A stretch of DNA of 64,000 nt from Schinkia azotoformans LMG 9581 (lineage in GTDB: Bacteria; Bacillota; Bacilli; Bacillales; Bacillaceae_J), in assembly GCF_000307855.1 (NCBI RefSeq), contig NZ_AJLR01000147.1, positions 1 to 64,000 on the forward strand. Reading direction: 5' to 3'. Position 1 is the first letter of the stretch. The number at the start of each line of letters is the position of its first letter. The notes under the pieces are model-generated. The model had not been told where the DNA came from. It searched no databases and saw only the letters and a list, made by a program, of their open reading frames with translations. Position numbers and translations under genes: made by a program. This document shows, in pieces, positions 16,502 through 25,546 of this stretch.

Positions 16502-18196
16502 TTGTTAAATCATTCGAAAATGCTTTTACAAAATTTGCAAGATTCTTTTTCAGCCTACATAAATATGACCCTCTATATGACAGATCAGGATGGCAGTCCG
16601 ATGACAAACATGTCTGGCATTTCTCCATTCGTGGAATTATTAGTTTACAAGCAAAAATTACCCTTTTTGAGTCAGTTGAAAAAAATAATCGTTGAATATC
16701 CTACTATAACAACTTGTGTAGTCATTGATGTGATGGGGTGCCCTGTTTATTCTGGTGTGAAGGGGTTATTAGTTCCGGTTATTATCGATGAAAAAATAAT
16801 TAGTTACATATGGTGTTGGGCATATATTGAAGAAGGGGTTTCTGATTATGTAAAGGCAGGCATTAAACTTGATGAGCTGAAGGAAGATTGGAAGTATCCA
16901 ATCTACCAGCTCCCGGTGTTGACTAACAAACAACTTCAGCAAAAAAAAGAACAGTTAATCAACATGGCAAGTATATGTGCGGAATTATTGAAATCTAAAA
17001 GGGAACTAGAACTCTTGAATGTCGAAGAGCATCTCTTAAACGCTGTAAAAGCTACGAATGTCCATTACTATCAATTACTAGAAATAATGAAAAAAAATGA
17101 AAACCTTGATTATGCCGGTATTGCTTCGTTAACAGATGAAACGGTCAAAATTAAAGCTTTTATCGGTCCTTTAGAAGACAGTATTATTGGATGTAGTTTT
17201 ATAAAGGCTGGAACATTTTTTGAGGATGTTAGTTCCTGTAAAAGCATGAAATATTGGGAATACATTGGCTTTGACCCCAGGCTTTCATTTTTAATGATCA
17301 ATGGAATAAGAACGGGTTGCTTTTTTTGTTATCCGATTCTAATTAATAATCAAGTTGGCGCGTTTCTTTTTGGGGGAAAAACAATAGAAAATAGACTGAG
17401 TCCCTATTCAATACGAAGAATAGGTATCGTAGGGTCAATCGTTGAAATGGGTATGAATAATGAATGGCTAAAAACACGAATTGACTTGCATTTAATGAAA
17501 TTATCTATATTAATGGAAATCTCAAAGTCAGTGACAACCATTAAAAACGTGCAAGATATGCTGCTATTAATGACTAATATAGCGAACTCACTGGTACCAT
17601 CCCATTTTACTAGTATTACAACGAAGTTCGGCAGTTTCGAATTCTTGAATGTAACAAATATAATCAACGACATGACGATTAAGGAATATTGTCAAAATCT
17701 TCACGATCAAACCTTTAAAACAGAAAAAACGAATGCTACTTATCGAAAATCGTCAAGAATACTTGAAAAGTATGAAACATTTATGATCGAATGTCCGATC
17801 TATATTGATGATTCGCTGTTTGGAATGATCAGTGTTTCGTTGCTGGAGTCGATTGGATTTAAGGAAGCTGAGGCCTATTTAAATAGTTTAAGCTCCATTT
17901 GCGGCCTGGCTCTCAAACCTTTATTGAAAAAGTTAAAGCAGAAACAAATAAAATCAATAGAGGTTGAAAAAGAATTCATCAAATCATCGCCGCTAATGGG
18001 ACTGTTAACGGCCAGAGAGCTGGAGGTATTGAGGCTTATCGTCAGAGGTAGGAGTAATAAAGAAATTGGTGATGAGCTTTATATTAGTAAACATACAGTT
18101 AAAAACCATATATCCAATATATTAAATAAATTGGAGGTTAATGATAGGCGTCAAATCATTGCGGCTTTTTACTCATTAAATTACAAAAACTTTTGA
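16502..18196 (+). CDS. LuxR-type regulator with PocR/GAF-like sensor region
   Basis: The 564-residue cytoplasmic protein ends in a GerE/LuxR helix-turn-helix (LTARELEVLRLIVRG ... NKEIGDELYISKHTVKNHIS, about residues 495-550). The N-terminal ~150 residues have a PocR-like sensory look with cysteines around a TTCVVIDVMGCPVYSG stretch. The middle (about 190-470) resembles two GAF-like modules. No receiver domain is present, so it probably senses a small molecule directly. TTG 16502 follows AAAGGGG, whereas TTG 16481 has no ribosome site. It lies between a STAS gene and cheW and may control the cluster. PocR assignment is tentative; the HTH is certain. Confidence 0.78.
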   Translation: MLNHSKMLLQNLQDSFSAYINMTLYMTDQDGSPMTNMSGISPFVELLVYKQKLPFLSQLKKIIVEYPTITTCVVIDVMGCPVYSGVKGLLVPVIIDEKIISYIWCWAYIEEGVSDYVKAGIKLDELKEDWKYPIYQLPVLTNKQLQQKKEQLINMASICAELLKSKRELELLNVEEHLLNAVKATNVHYYQLLEIMKKNENLDYAGIASLTDETVKIKAFIGPLEDSIIGCSFIKAGTFFEDVSSCKSMKYWEYIGFDPRLSFLMINGIRTGCFFCYPILINNQVGAFLFGGKTIENRLSPYSIRRIGIVGSIVEMGMNNEWLKTRIDLHLMKLSILMEISKSVTTIKNVQDMLLLMTNIANSLVPSHFTSITTKFGSFEFLNVTNIINDMTIKEYCQNLHDQTFKTEKTNATYRKSSRILEKYETFMIECPIYIDDSLFGMISVSLLESIGFKEAEAYLNSLSSICGLALKPLLKKLKQKQIKSIEVEKEFIKSSPLMGLLTARELEVLRLIVRGRSNKEIGDELYISKHTVKNHISNILNKLEVNDRRQIIAAFYSLNYKNF

Positions 18197-18198
18197 TA

Positions 18199-18245
18199 AA
18201 GGCAGTTGCTAACTAAGGCAAGTGTCTTTTTCTTTTTTTTTCTAT
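18199..18245 (+). terminator. Weak terminator after the LuxR-type gene
   Basis: AGGCAGTTGC / GCAAGTGTCT imperfect stem (8 of 10 pairs) followed by a long T/C-rich tail. It separates the regulator from cheW, so the cheW operon likely has its own promoter in the following ~120 bp. Confidence 0.55.
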
Positions 18246-18370
18246 AGGAAAACGATCCTAATTCTATCACAAACATGTGAACGAGGGGAAAGAAGATAGG
18301 AATGATAGGTAATGGTGCTGGTAAAATTTTCATTTTATACTAGATGTATACCAATTCGGGAGGTGATAGC

Positions 18371-18841
18371 GTGGATACTGCAATAAGCTTAAAGGCTGGT
18401 CAATATGTTGTTTTTTCTATTAATAAACAACTATGTGCACTAGCGATTGAGGAGGTGGTGGAAATCATTCGTGTTCAAACGATAACAGAGGTTCCCGGTA
18501 TTAAAGAGTATATTTCTGGAATGATCAATTTGCGCGGGAAGATCATTCCTGTTATTCATCTACGGAAAAGATATCATATGGAGGGCGAACCATTTACGAA
18601 AAAGAACAGAATTGTCATTGTCGAGGAGGATAGCGAGGATATCGGATTAATTGTAGATGAGGTTGTTATGGTTACTTATATTGAAGAGCAAGATTTGGAA
18701 CCGACACTCGAAATGTTTAATACGTTAGAAAAAGGGTGCTTTAAAGGTTTTGCTAAAGTAAAAGACGAGTTAATTGGCATTTTAAATAAAAACAAAGTAC
18801 TCTACCCTGATTTGGAAATGGGGGTGGCCTATAATGAGTGA
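18371..18841 (+). CDS. CheW-like chemosensory coupling protein
   Basis: The 156-residue protein consists of one CheW domain (CALAIEEVVEIIR near the start, GMINLRGKIIPVIHLRKR about residues 53-70, then a second sub-barrel). CheW links chemoreceptors to the CheA kinase in membrane-associated arrays. GTG 18371 is preceded by GGGAGGTGA. The ATG at 18344 lies upstream of that site. The last 8 nt overlap cheA, so the two are translationally coupled. It belongs to the accessory cluster, not to a motility operon: no flagellar genes are nearby. Confidence 0.9.
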   Translation: MDTAISLKAGQYVVFSINKQLCALAIEEVVEIIRVQTITEVPGIKEYISGMINLRGKIIPVIHLRKRYHMEGEPFTKKNRIVIVEEDSEDIGLIVDEVVMVTYIEEQDLEPTLEMFNTLEKGCFKGFAKVKDELIGILNKNKVLYPDLEMGVAYNE

Positions 18842-21416
18842 ATTTGATATATCAGCCTACCTTGGTGTTTTTTTGGATGAGGTTGATGAGCAGCTTCAAA
18901 TTTTAGAGGAAGAGGTCCTTCATCTTGAACAGGATGGTGAAAACCTTCAAACCATACAGCGAATTTTTAGAGCAGCCCATACTTTAAAAGGGTCATCGGC
19001 AGCAATGGGCTTTGACAAAATGAAGGAACTTACGCACAAGGTCGAAAATTTATTTGATCTCATCCGTAATCAACAACTACAAGTGAATACGGATATTATT
19101 AATGTAATTTTTGAATCAATCGATTTTATTAAAGCTTTGAAGGAAGCTATCCTTAATGGAACTATCGAAGCAATTGATATTTCTCCAGTCGTTAATAAAT
19201 TAGAAAAAGTAAAAGATTCAGCAGGAACTATGGAAGATTTTAGACCTGCCAGTAAAGAAGAAGAACACCTACCACATATTGATGATGTATTTTATCCCGA
19301 AGTAATTTTAGATGTTTATCAGAAAGATATAGTTGAAAAGGCTTTTGAAACAGGTTTTCAAGTGATGGCTATTTATGTCAGTATAAGACAAGATGCAATG
19401 TTAAAATCTGTAAGAGCATTTTTGATTCAAAACAATTTAAAAGAAATCGGAGAAATCATCGCCGCCTTTCCGCCACCAGAGATTATTGAAGATGATGCTA
19501 AATTCAAAGGGAGTTTAGTTTATCTTATCATTACCAATGCCACTGAACATGAAGCCATTCAAATTGTTAATAATATTTCAGATATTTACTCAGTTAATCT
19601 GACAAAAATTACGAAAGCGAACCTCGCTAAATTTGTTGAAGGAAATAAAATGGAATTTTCTGAGACAAAACAAGAGGTAGTCATCACTAGTAATCCAAAA
19701 AACGATGCCAAGATCAAACAAACCGTTCGTGTTGATGTGGAACGCCTCGAGCATTTGATGAACTTAGTCGGAGAACTTGTCATTGACCAGACAAGATTAG
19801 CCGATGTCCGCAGCCGGCTGGAAGACTGCTATTCAAATGATGTGGATATTGAATTATTCAGTGAAGTCGGGAATCACTTAGGACAAGTGATTAGCGAACT
19901 TCAAGAAGGCATGATGAAAACGAGAATGCTGCCGATTGAGCAATTATTCAATCGTTTTCCCCGTATGGTTCGGGATTTAGGTCAAAAGGCCAATAAAGAG
20001 ATTGATTTTGTTATTGAAGGGAAGGAAACCGAGCTTGACCGTAATCTGATTGAAGAAATTGGTGACCCTATCATTCATTTACTCCGAAATGCGATTGATC
20101 ATGGAATTGAAGACCCAAATGAGCGGGAAACAACAGGGAAGTCAAGGAAGGGACAAGTGTTATTAAAAGCTTCCCATGAGGAAAATCATATTGTCATTAC
20201 GATTTCTGATGACGGGCGTGGTATTGATCCTGAAAAAATAAAAACATCAGCTATTAAGAAAGGCCAAATAACGAAAGAAGAAGCAGATAATATGAGCGAT
20301 AAAGATTTAAGCTTCCTTATCTTTAGATCTGGAGTATCAACCGCCAGAAAGGTTACTGACATATCAGGTCGTGGTGTAGGGATGGATATAGTCAAGAGTC
20401 ATATCGAAAAATTAAACGGACTCGTTGATATTGATTCAACCGTTGGTAAGGGTACAACCTTTACCATTAAACTGCCACTCACATTAGCGATTATTCGTTC
20501 ATTACTTGTAAAAATTGGAGATAAAGAATTTGCCATCCCGCTCGTCAATGTACAGGAAATTGTCCGTTTGAACCAACATGAAGTAAAAACGATCAAAAAT
20601 CAAGAGGTTGGTGTTGTCCGTGATCGTGTACTTCCGTTAGTGAGAATGCACAAGCGTTTAGGTGTTAGTGAAATAAAACTGGCTGGCACAAAGCGGATTT
20701 TCGTCATCGTTATCGGGTTAGCGGAGAAACGTGTTGGACTTGTCGTTGATAAAACATTGGGCAATCAAGAGATCGTGATAAAGCCTTTAGGTAAATACAT
20801 TGGCACACCAAAGTATATTGCAGGTGCAACAATCATGGGTGATGGCAAGGTAGCGATCATTCTCGATACAGGGGCGATCGTTCGTGAAGAAGGTACAAAG
20901 GATATGATAAACGAAGAACTTAACTTTAAAAATGCAAAACGGCATGAAGAAATCATTGAGCTTGCAACCTTTAAGCTAGGGATGGAGGAGTATGGCATCG
21001 AAATTGATCGTGTGAAAGATATTATCACTGTACCGCCGATCACTAGAATTATGAATGCACCACATTCCGTTCTTGGAATGATTAATCTTCGCGGAAAGTT
21101 AATTCCGGTCATGGATGTAAGAGAGAGATTCGGGATCAATAAAACGGATTTAACTAGAAAATCAAGAATAATTGTGGTCGAATTGGCTCAGGAATTTATC
21201 GGTATATTAGTAGATAAAGTTACCCAGGTTTTAAAAGTAAACAGAGATACGATTGAAGCACCAATAGACTCTAACAACCAAATTGATGAGAAGTATATTC
21301 GTGGAATTAGTAATTTGAAAGATCGATTAATCATTCTATTAGATTTAGATCTTATTTTAGATATGGGGGAGCTTAAAGCTATTTCAAAGCTTACGGAAGA
21401 AAATAATAGGGTCTAA
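18834..21416 (+). CDS. CheA histidine kinase with two C-terminal CheW domains
   Basis: The 860-residue kinase is longer than B. subtilis CheA (672). Domains in order: HPt (1-105) with phospho-accepting His49 in RAAHTLKGSSAAMGF; a P2-like response-regulator docking domain (about 152-262); dimerisation helices (298-360); HATPase (360-548; N-box HLLRNAIDHGIE, G1 DDGRGID, G2 GRGVGMD); a first CheW-like domain (551-690); and a second (705-845, with GMINLRGKLIPVMD). All catalytic motifs are intact. The extra CheW domain may replace or strengthen array coupling. No CheY, CheB or CheR gene is in the window, so the phosphoryl acceptor is unknown. Confidence 0.92.
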   Translation: MSEFDISAYLGVFLDEVDEQLQILEEEVLHLEQDGENLQTIQRIFRAAHTLKGSSAAMGFDKMKELTHKVENLFDLIRNQQLQVNTDIINVIFESIDFIKALKEAILNGTIEAIDISPVVNKLEKVKDSAGTMEDFRPASKEEEHLPHIDDVFYPEVILDVYQKDIVEKAFETGFQVMAIYVSIRQDAMLKSVRAFLIQNNLKEIGEIIAAFPPPEIIEDDAKFKGSLVYLIITNATEHEAIQIVNNISDIYSVNLTKITKANLAKFVEGNKMEFSETKQEVVITSNPKNDAKIKQTVRVDVERLEHLMNLVGELVIDQTRLADVRSRLEDCYSNDVDIELFSEVGNHLGQVISELQEGMMKTRMLPIEQLFNRFPRMVRDLGQKANKEIDFVIEGKETELDRNLIEEIGDPIIHLLRNAIDHGIEDPNERETTGKSRKGQVLLKASHEENHIVITISDDGRGIDPEKIKTSAIKKGQITKEEADNMSDKDLSFLIFRSGVSTARKVTDISGRGVGMDIVKSHIEKLNGLVDIDSTVGKGTTFTIKLPLTLAIIRSLLVKIGDKEFAIPLVNVQEIVRLNQHEVKTIKNQEVGVVRDRVLPLVRMHKRLGVSEIKLAGTKRIFVIVIGLAEKRVGLVVDKTLGNQEIVIKPLGKYIGTPKYIAGATIMGDGKVAIILDTGAIVREEGTKDMINEELNFKNAKRHEEIIELATFKLGMEEYGIEIDRVKDIITVPPITRIMNAPHSVLGMINLRGKLIPVMDVRERFGINKTDLTRKSRIIVVELAQEFIGILVDKVTQVLKVNRDTIEAPIDSNNQIDEKYIRGISNLKDRLIILLDLDLILDMGELKAISKLTEENNRV

Positions 21417-21446
21417 TCAAAATGATCAATGGGAGGGATCTTCACT

Positions 21447-22991
21447 ATGAAAAGCTTGCGGTTAAAAATATTAAGCGGTTTTGCAGTTATCCTTTCATTA
21501 CTATTAGTTTTATCGGTCGTTAGTTATATTCAAACAAGTAAGTTTAAGGGACAAGTTGAGGAGGTACTGGGGCATGAATTGGACAAGCTATTAAACTGGG
21601 AAGAGTTGAATTATAGTGTGGCAAGAAGAACTGCCAATATACGTGGATATTTATTGACTGGGAATCAGGATTATTATACAGAATTTGAACAATTAACGAA
21701 TGAAAGTAAAATAGTTCAGGAAAATTTATTAAAACAAGATATCACTACTGAAGATAGAACTATATTCGATAAAAGTGCAATATGGGATGAAGAAATATAT
21801 TCACTTTTTGAATTATATAGGGAAAATCCTGAAGAAGCCATTAAACAAAGTGGCAATGTTCGAGACCTTACTAAGGAATTATGGGCTGATTTTGAAGGGG
21901 CTGCTGGTAAAACTAGAGAAAAGATGGATGATTTAGAAGAACAAATAAAGAAAAGTGGTAACTCCTTAATTATGATCACAACGCTCATTAGTGTATTCGG
22001 TATCTTGCTAGGAACCGTTATCGCTTTATTTCTAGCACAGAAAATTACCGGCCCAATTCTGGAAATCGTCAATCGCATTAAAACAGTAGCAGTTGGAGAT
22101 TTATCAGGGGATACATTAGTGACGAAATCAAAGGATGAAGTTGGACAGCTGGTGAAATCAACGAATGAAATGGTTTTATCTCTAAGGAATTTAATTGGTA
22201 AGGTCACTGAAAATGCGATGAGTCTTGCCGCCAGCTCAGAAGAAATATCAGCAAGCACTGAGCAAATCGCTTCGGGGAGCGGACAGCAGGCTAACGATGC
22301 CGCCGCCTCCTCAGAGATGGTGAAAGAGGTGGCTAATGCTATTAGAAATGTTTCACAAAATGCCGAAGCAGCTTCAACCGGGGCTGATCAAACAGTCAAT
22401 GCTGCTGAGGAAGGCGGTCGTGTTATCAGGGATACAGTTGCTGGGATGGCTGACATAAGTCAAAAAATTGGCGATCTTTCTTCTAAATCAGTGCAAATTG
22501 GTGAAATTGTGGAAGTGATTGATGATATTGCCGAGCAAACAAATTTACTTGCACTTAATGCAGCAATTGAAGCTGCACGTGCTGGTGATGCTGGAAAAGG
22601 CTTTGCCGTTGTAGCCGATGAAGTTCGAAAACTGGCAGAACGAAGCGGCAAAGCAACAAAGGAAATTTCAGAGTTAATTTTTTCTATTCAAAAAAACACG
22701 GAAGATTCAGTGGCAGCTGTTGCAGCTGGAAATGAAACCGTGGCAACTGCCGGAGATACATTTGACCATATCGTCAAGTTAACGAAAGAAGCTGCTCTAA
22801 AGATTGCTGAAATAGCAGCGGCTGGTGAGGAGGTGGCGGCCCAATCTAATGAAGTATTACTTGCTGTTGAAAATATAGCTTCCGTATCAGAGGAAACTGC
22901 AGCGGGTATTCAAGAAACAGCTGCAACAGCGACTGATTTGGCGAAAATGGCTGAAAGCCTTACACAGCTTGCGGCAACATTCAAGCTGTAA
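21447..22991 (+). CDS. Methyl-accepting chemotaxis-type transducer
   Basis: The 514-residue receptor has TM1 at about residues 8-28, an extracytoplasmic all-helical region of about 145 residues (four-helix-bundle type), TM2 at about 175-197 ([20 protein letters not shown]), a HAMP domain and a cytoplasmic signalling coiled coil. The highly conserved hairpin tip is [20 protein letters not shown]. No C-terminal CheR-docking pentapeptide is present; it ends AATFKL. ATG 21447 follows GGGAGGG, whereas GTG/ATG codons upstream have no site. It is the only receptor in the cluster and presumably sets its input, 31 nt after cheA. Confidence 0.92.
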   Translation: MKSLRLKILSGFAVILSLLLVLSVVSYIQTSKFKGQVEEVLGHELDKLLNWEELNYSVARRTANIRGYLLTGNQDYYTEFEQLTNESKIVQENLLKQDITTEDRTIFDKSAIWDEEIYSLFELYRENPEEAIKQSGNVRDLTKELWADFEGAAGKTREKMDDLEEQIKKSGNSLIMITTLISVFGILLGTVIALFLAQKITGPILEIVNRIKTVAVGDLSGDTLVTKSKDEVGQLVKSTNEMVLSLRNLIGKVTENAMSLAASSEEISASTEQIASGSGQQANDAAASSEMVKEVANAIRNVSQNAEAASTGADQTVNAAEEGGRVIRDTVAGMADISQKIGDLSSKSVQIGEIVEVIDDIAEQTNLLALNAAIEAARAGDAGKGFAVVADEVRKLAERSGKATKEISELIFSIQKNTEDSVAAVAAGNETVATAGDTFDHIVKLTKEAALKIAEIAAAGEEVAAQSNEVLLAVENIASVSEETAAGIQETAATATDLAKMAESLTQLAATFKL

Positions 22992-23118
22992 AAGTTTTTC
23001 TATAAAATAAGTATATTTTGTGACATTCGAGGAGGTAGGAAAGGATTTCTCTTACTTCCTCTATAATTTATAATATTGTGGGCGTTGTAATGAAAAATAC
23101 ACAACTCTAGTAAGGTGA

Positions 23119-23553
23119 ATGGTCATGAATAATTATGAGGAAGAATTAAAACTGCTAGTAAAAAAAGCAGATGATATTTCCCGCGCAATGGATATGACTG
23201 ACGAAATTGCCAACAAAATGGGTTTCATTCATTACGATAGATTATTTTTGCGACTTGTAACGGAAGAAGCCTGTATGAATGCCTATGAATATTGTCAAAA
23301 AACAAATCAACAAGGCTTTTGGATCTGCTGGGATCATAATCATAAGGACTGCCTTTCGATTTTCATAAAACATCGTGGGAAAAAATTTGCGATTACCCCA
23401 ATGAACGGGACCAATCGTGGTCTTAGAGGAAGGGGGTTGCATTTAATTGTAAATTTAATGGACTATGTTCAAGTTCAAGGGTGTGGGGAGTATGTCGAGC
23501 TGGTTATGACAAAATGTATAACCCAAAATCTAAAAGAGGGGATTGGATATTAA
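23119..23553 (+). CDS. RsbW/SpoIIAB-like anti-sigma serine kinase
   Basis: The 144-residue HATPase_c protein has an N-box VTEEACMNAYEY with catalytic Glu and Asn (about residues 50-61) and a G-box GLRGRGLHLIVNL (about 102-114), as in RsbW-type kinases that phosphorylate STAS partners. Fusion to a transducer domain is absent. ATG 23125 is equally possible, as the TAAGGTGA site fits it better. Its stop overlaps the ATG of the downstream STAS gene (TAATG). No sigma factor gene is adjacent, so its second partner is unknown. Confidence 0.85.
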   Translation: MVMNNYEEELKLLVKKADDISRAMDMTDEIANKMGFIHYDRLFLRLVTEEACMNAYEYCQKTNQQGFWICWDHNHKDCLSIFIKHRGKKFAITPMNGTNRGLRGRGLHLIVNLMDYVQVQGCGEYVELVMTKCITQNLKEGIGY

Positions 23554-23897
23554 TGATATTCACTTCTAATGATCAAGTGATTCTATTAACCTGGGAAGAC
23601 GATATTACATTAAGAAATAATACGAGCTTTAAAGACACAATGAAAGAATTAGTAAAATCAGATTCTAAACAATTATTATTATGTCTAGAAGGGGTACAGT
23701 ATTTAAATAGCGGGGCTTTAGGTGTAATTGCTGATTCCGTTATGGAAGCGAGGAAGTACCAAAAGGAGCTTGTTGTCGTGGCAACGCAAAACTCTGTCAA
23801 AGAGATTTTTAATATCGTTAAGTTTGGTTCTTTTATAAAACTATTTGATTCAAAAGAAGAGGCTTTACAATTTTTCAAGCGTGATCAACATGAATAG
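23553..23897 (+). CDS. STAS-domain anti-anti-sigma-like protein with conserved Ser
   Basis: The 114-residue STAS domain keeps the phospho-acceptor as L-N-S53-G-A-L-G, aligned with Ser58 of SpoIIAA. It is therefore the likely substrate of the kinase encoded immediately upstream, and the likely target of the PP2C phosphatase downstream. The ATG overlaps the kinase stop and the 3' end overlaps the phosphatase start by 8 nt: a tightly coupled kinase-substrate-phosphatase trio. It is a close paralogue of the Glu-bearing STAS protein at 16047-16388. Confidence 0.87.
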   Translation: MIFTSNDQVILLTWEDDITLRNNTSFKDTMKELVKSDSKQLLLCLEGVQYLNSGALGVIADSVMEARKYQKELVVVATQNSVKEIFNIVKFGSFIKLFDSKEEALQFFKRDQHE

Positions 23898-25014
23898 CCT
23901 CCCAACCTCAGTCGAACAACAGCTCCAATTAGCTGCTAAGGTGTTTAAATATTCAATAGAAGCCATTTTTGTAACAGATTTAAAAGGCAGCATTCAAATC
24001 GTTAATAGTTCATTTGAAAGAATAACTGGTTATTCTGCTGAAGAAGCAGTCGGCCAAAATCCGAGGATTCTAAAATCTGGGAAACATCCGATTGAATATT
24101 ATCAAGAAATTTGGGTTTCTCTTGAAAAAAACGGGCAATGGCAGGGCGAGTTTATCAATAGAAGAAAAAACGGCGAACTATATTTTCAGAGGACAACAAT
24201 TGCGACGATCAAGGATAAAGACGAAAAACCAATAAGCTATTGTGCGATTTTTAGTGATGTTACAAAAGTGAAGGAAGCAGAACGCAAACTAATCTCTGAC
24301 TTGAAATTGGCAAGGCAGCTGCAAAAAAGTGTTTTAAGTAAACCGATAAAAAATGAATTCATTCATATTGATGGCACTTATCTGCCGTCGGCTGAATTAG
24401 CCGGTGATATGTATGCTTGGTATCAAATCGATGATCATAGATATGGCGTTATTTTATTTGATATCATGGGCCACGGGGTTGCCTCATCATTAGTCAGCAT
24501 GTCAATCCGGTCTTTATTAAGGGGGATTATTACAAGTTCAATCAAACCGGCAAAGTTATTTAACGAACTCAATCATCATATGCGTGTATTGTATCAACAA
24601 AATGAAAGGGAGCAATCCTACTTTTTCACAGCAATATATGTTCTAATCGATGTTAAAGAGAGAATAATAGAATATTCGTCTGCCGGTCATCCGCCTGCAT
24701 TTGTAATTCAAGAAGGTGGAGGTGTGGACCTTTTAGATGTTGGATGCCCACCGATTGGCTTACTTCCTGAGTTAATTATTGAGACAGGAACGATTCCACT
24801 GAAAGGAAGGAGCCAGCTTTTCTTGTACACAGATGGTCTTATAGACTCCTTAGGCAAAGAAACTTCCCAAAACATAGAAAAACTGAAAAGGCTAGTCGTA
24901 GGTTTAAAAGATTTAGATAGTACACATTTCTTGGAAATGGTGTTGGAGCATACAAGTAGTAAAGATGGTCAATTTGAAGATGATGTAACGATGGTGGCGA
25001 TTACGATTAACTAA
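23890..25014 (+). CDS. PAS-PP2C (SpoIIE-type) serine phosphatase
   Basis: The 374-residue soluble protein has an N-terminal PAS/PAC sensor (about residues 17-135, AIFVTDLKGSIQIVNSSF and GYSAEEAVGQNPRILKSG) and a SpoIIE/RsbP-type PP2C domain (about 165-372). The metal-binding aspartates are visible in LAGDMYAW, FDIMGHG, YTDGLIDS and FEDDVTM. This is the RsbP arrangement: a PAS-sensed signal activates dephosphorylation of a STAS protein. The ATG at 23890 overlaps the STAS gene. A TTG at 23845 is possible but less likely. Last gene of the cluster. Confidence 0.9.
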   Translation: MNSLPTSVEQQLQLAAKVFKYSIEAIFVTDLKGSIQIVNSSFERITGYSAEEAVGQNPRILKSGKHPIEYYQEIWVSLEKNGQWQGEFINRRKNGELYFQRTTIATIKDKDEKPISYCAIFSDVTKVKEAERKLISDLKLARQLQKSVLSKPIKNEFIHIDGTYLPSAELAGDMYAWYQIDDHRYGVILFDIMGHGVASSLVSMSIRSLLRGIITSSIKPAKLFNELNHHMRVLYQQNEREQSYFFTAIYVLIDVKERIIEYSSAGHPPAFVIQEGGGVDLLDVGCPPIGLLPELIIETGTIPLKGRSQLFLYTDGLIDSLGKETSQNIEKLKRLVVGLKDLDSTHFLEMVLEHTSSKDGQFEDDVTMVAITIN

Positions 25015-25018
25015 TGTA

Positions 25019-25063
25019 AAGGGGCTGTCTCAGGGCAGCCATACCTGGAGTAAGCCCCCTTTT
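25019..25063. terminator. Terminator between PP2C gene and kapB
   Basis: AAAGGGGCT pairs with AGCCCCCTTTT around an inner GGCTG/CAGCC-type helix. It lies between convergent genes. Confidence 0.7.
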
Positions 25064-25066
25064 CCA

Positions 25067-25450
25067 TTATTTAAAGTATTCTTTCTTCAAGCTTTCAAAA
25101 ATTTTAAGCGATTGTTTTGCCCAGTCACTATCTGTATTTTTAAGCTCCGTGATTTGGTCATCAACGACCTTTTTCAATGACTCATAATACTCCGGCATTT
25201 CATCCTCATATAGTTTAACTTGTGTCTTCGGAATATTCGTTTGTTCATTTAGAGCTAATGCTCTTCTTTCATGGAAAAATAAAACATCCGATTGTCTTGG
25301 CGCATGCAGATCACCTTGAAGTGGATGCTTTAAAACAGCTTTGACACGAATCGTAATATGCTGCGGCTTGATTGCTGTTACCTCGCCAATATATTTTCCG
25401 GTTTTATAGATTCCTGTAACGATTTGGCCGATTTGGTACTCTTCAGACAT
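25067..25450 (-). CDS. kapB: Kinase-associated protein KapB
   Basis: The 127-residue protein matches B. subtilis KapB (128 aa), needed for the sporulation kinase KinB to feed the phosphorelay. The first 60 residues form an SH3-like barrel (GQIVTGIYKTGKYIGEVT), followed by a helical tail with an NIPKTQVKLYEDE segment. It is soluble here, with no lipobox. GGGGGG precedes the ATG. In B. subtilis it sits next to kinB; kinB is not adjacent here. Confidence 0.88.
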   Translation of the reverse strand: MSEEYQIGQIVTGIYKTGKYIGEVTAIKPQHITIRVKAVLKHPLQGDLHAPRQSDVLFFHERRALALNEQTNIPKTQVKLYEDEMPEYYESLKKVVDDQITELKNTDSDWAKQSLKIFESLKKEYFK

Positions 25451-25546
25451 TAGTTTAGTCCCCCCACGACGAGAAATTTTGACAGACCCTTGCTAAAAAT
25501 CTTATCATATATAAAGTGATAAATAAAAATGAAAGGTAGAGATAAG

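Noticed and set aside
20765-21139. 124-codon minus-strand ORF inside cheA
   Set aside because: Shadow frame of the CheW-like domains of CheA; no ribosome site and no domain.
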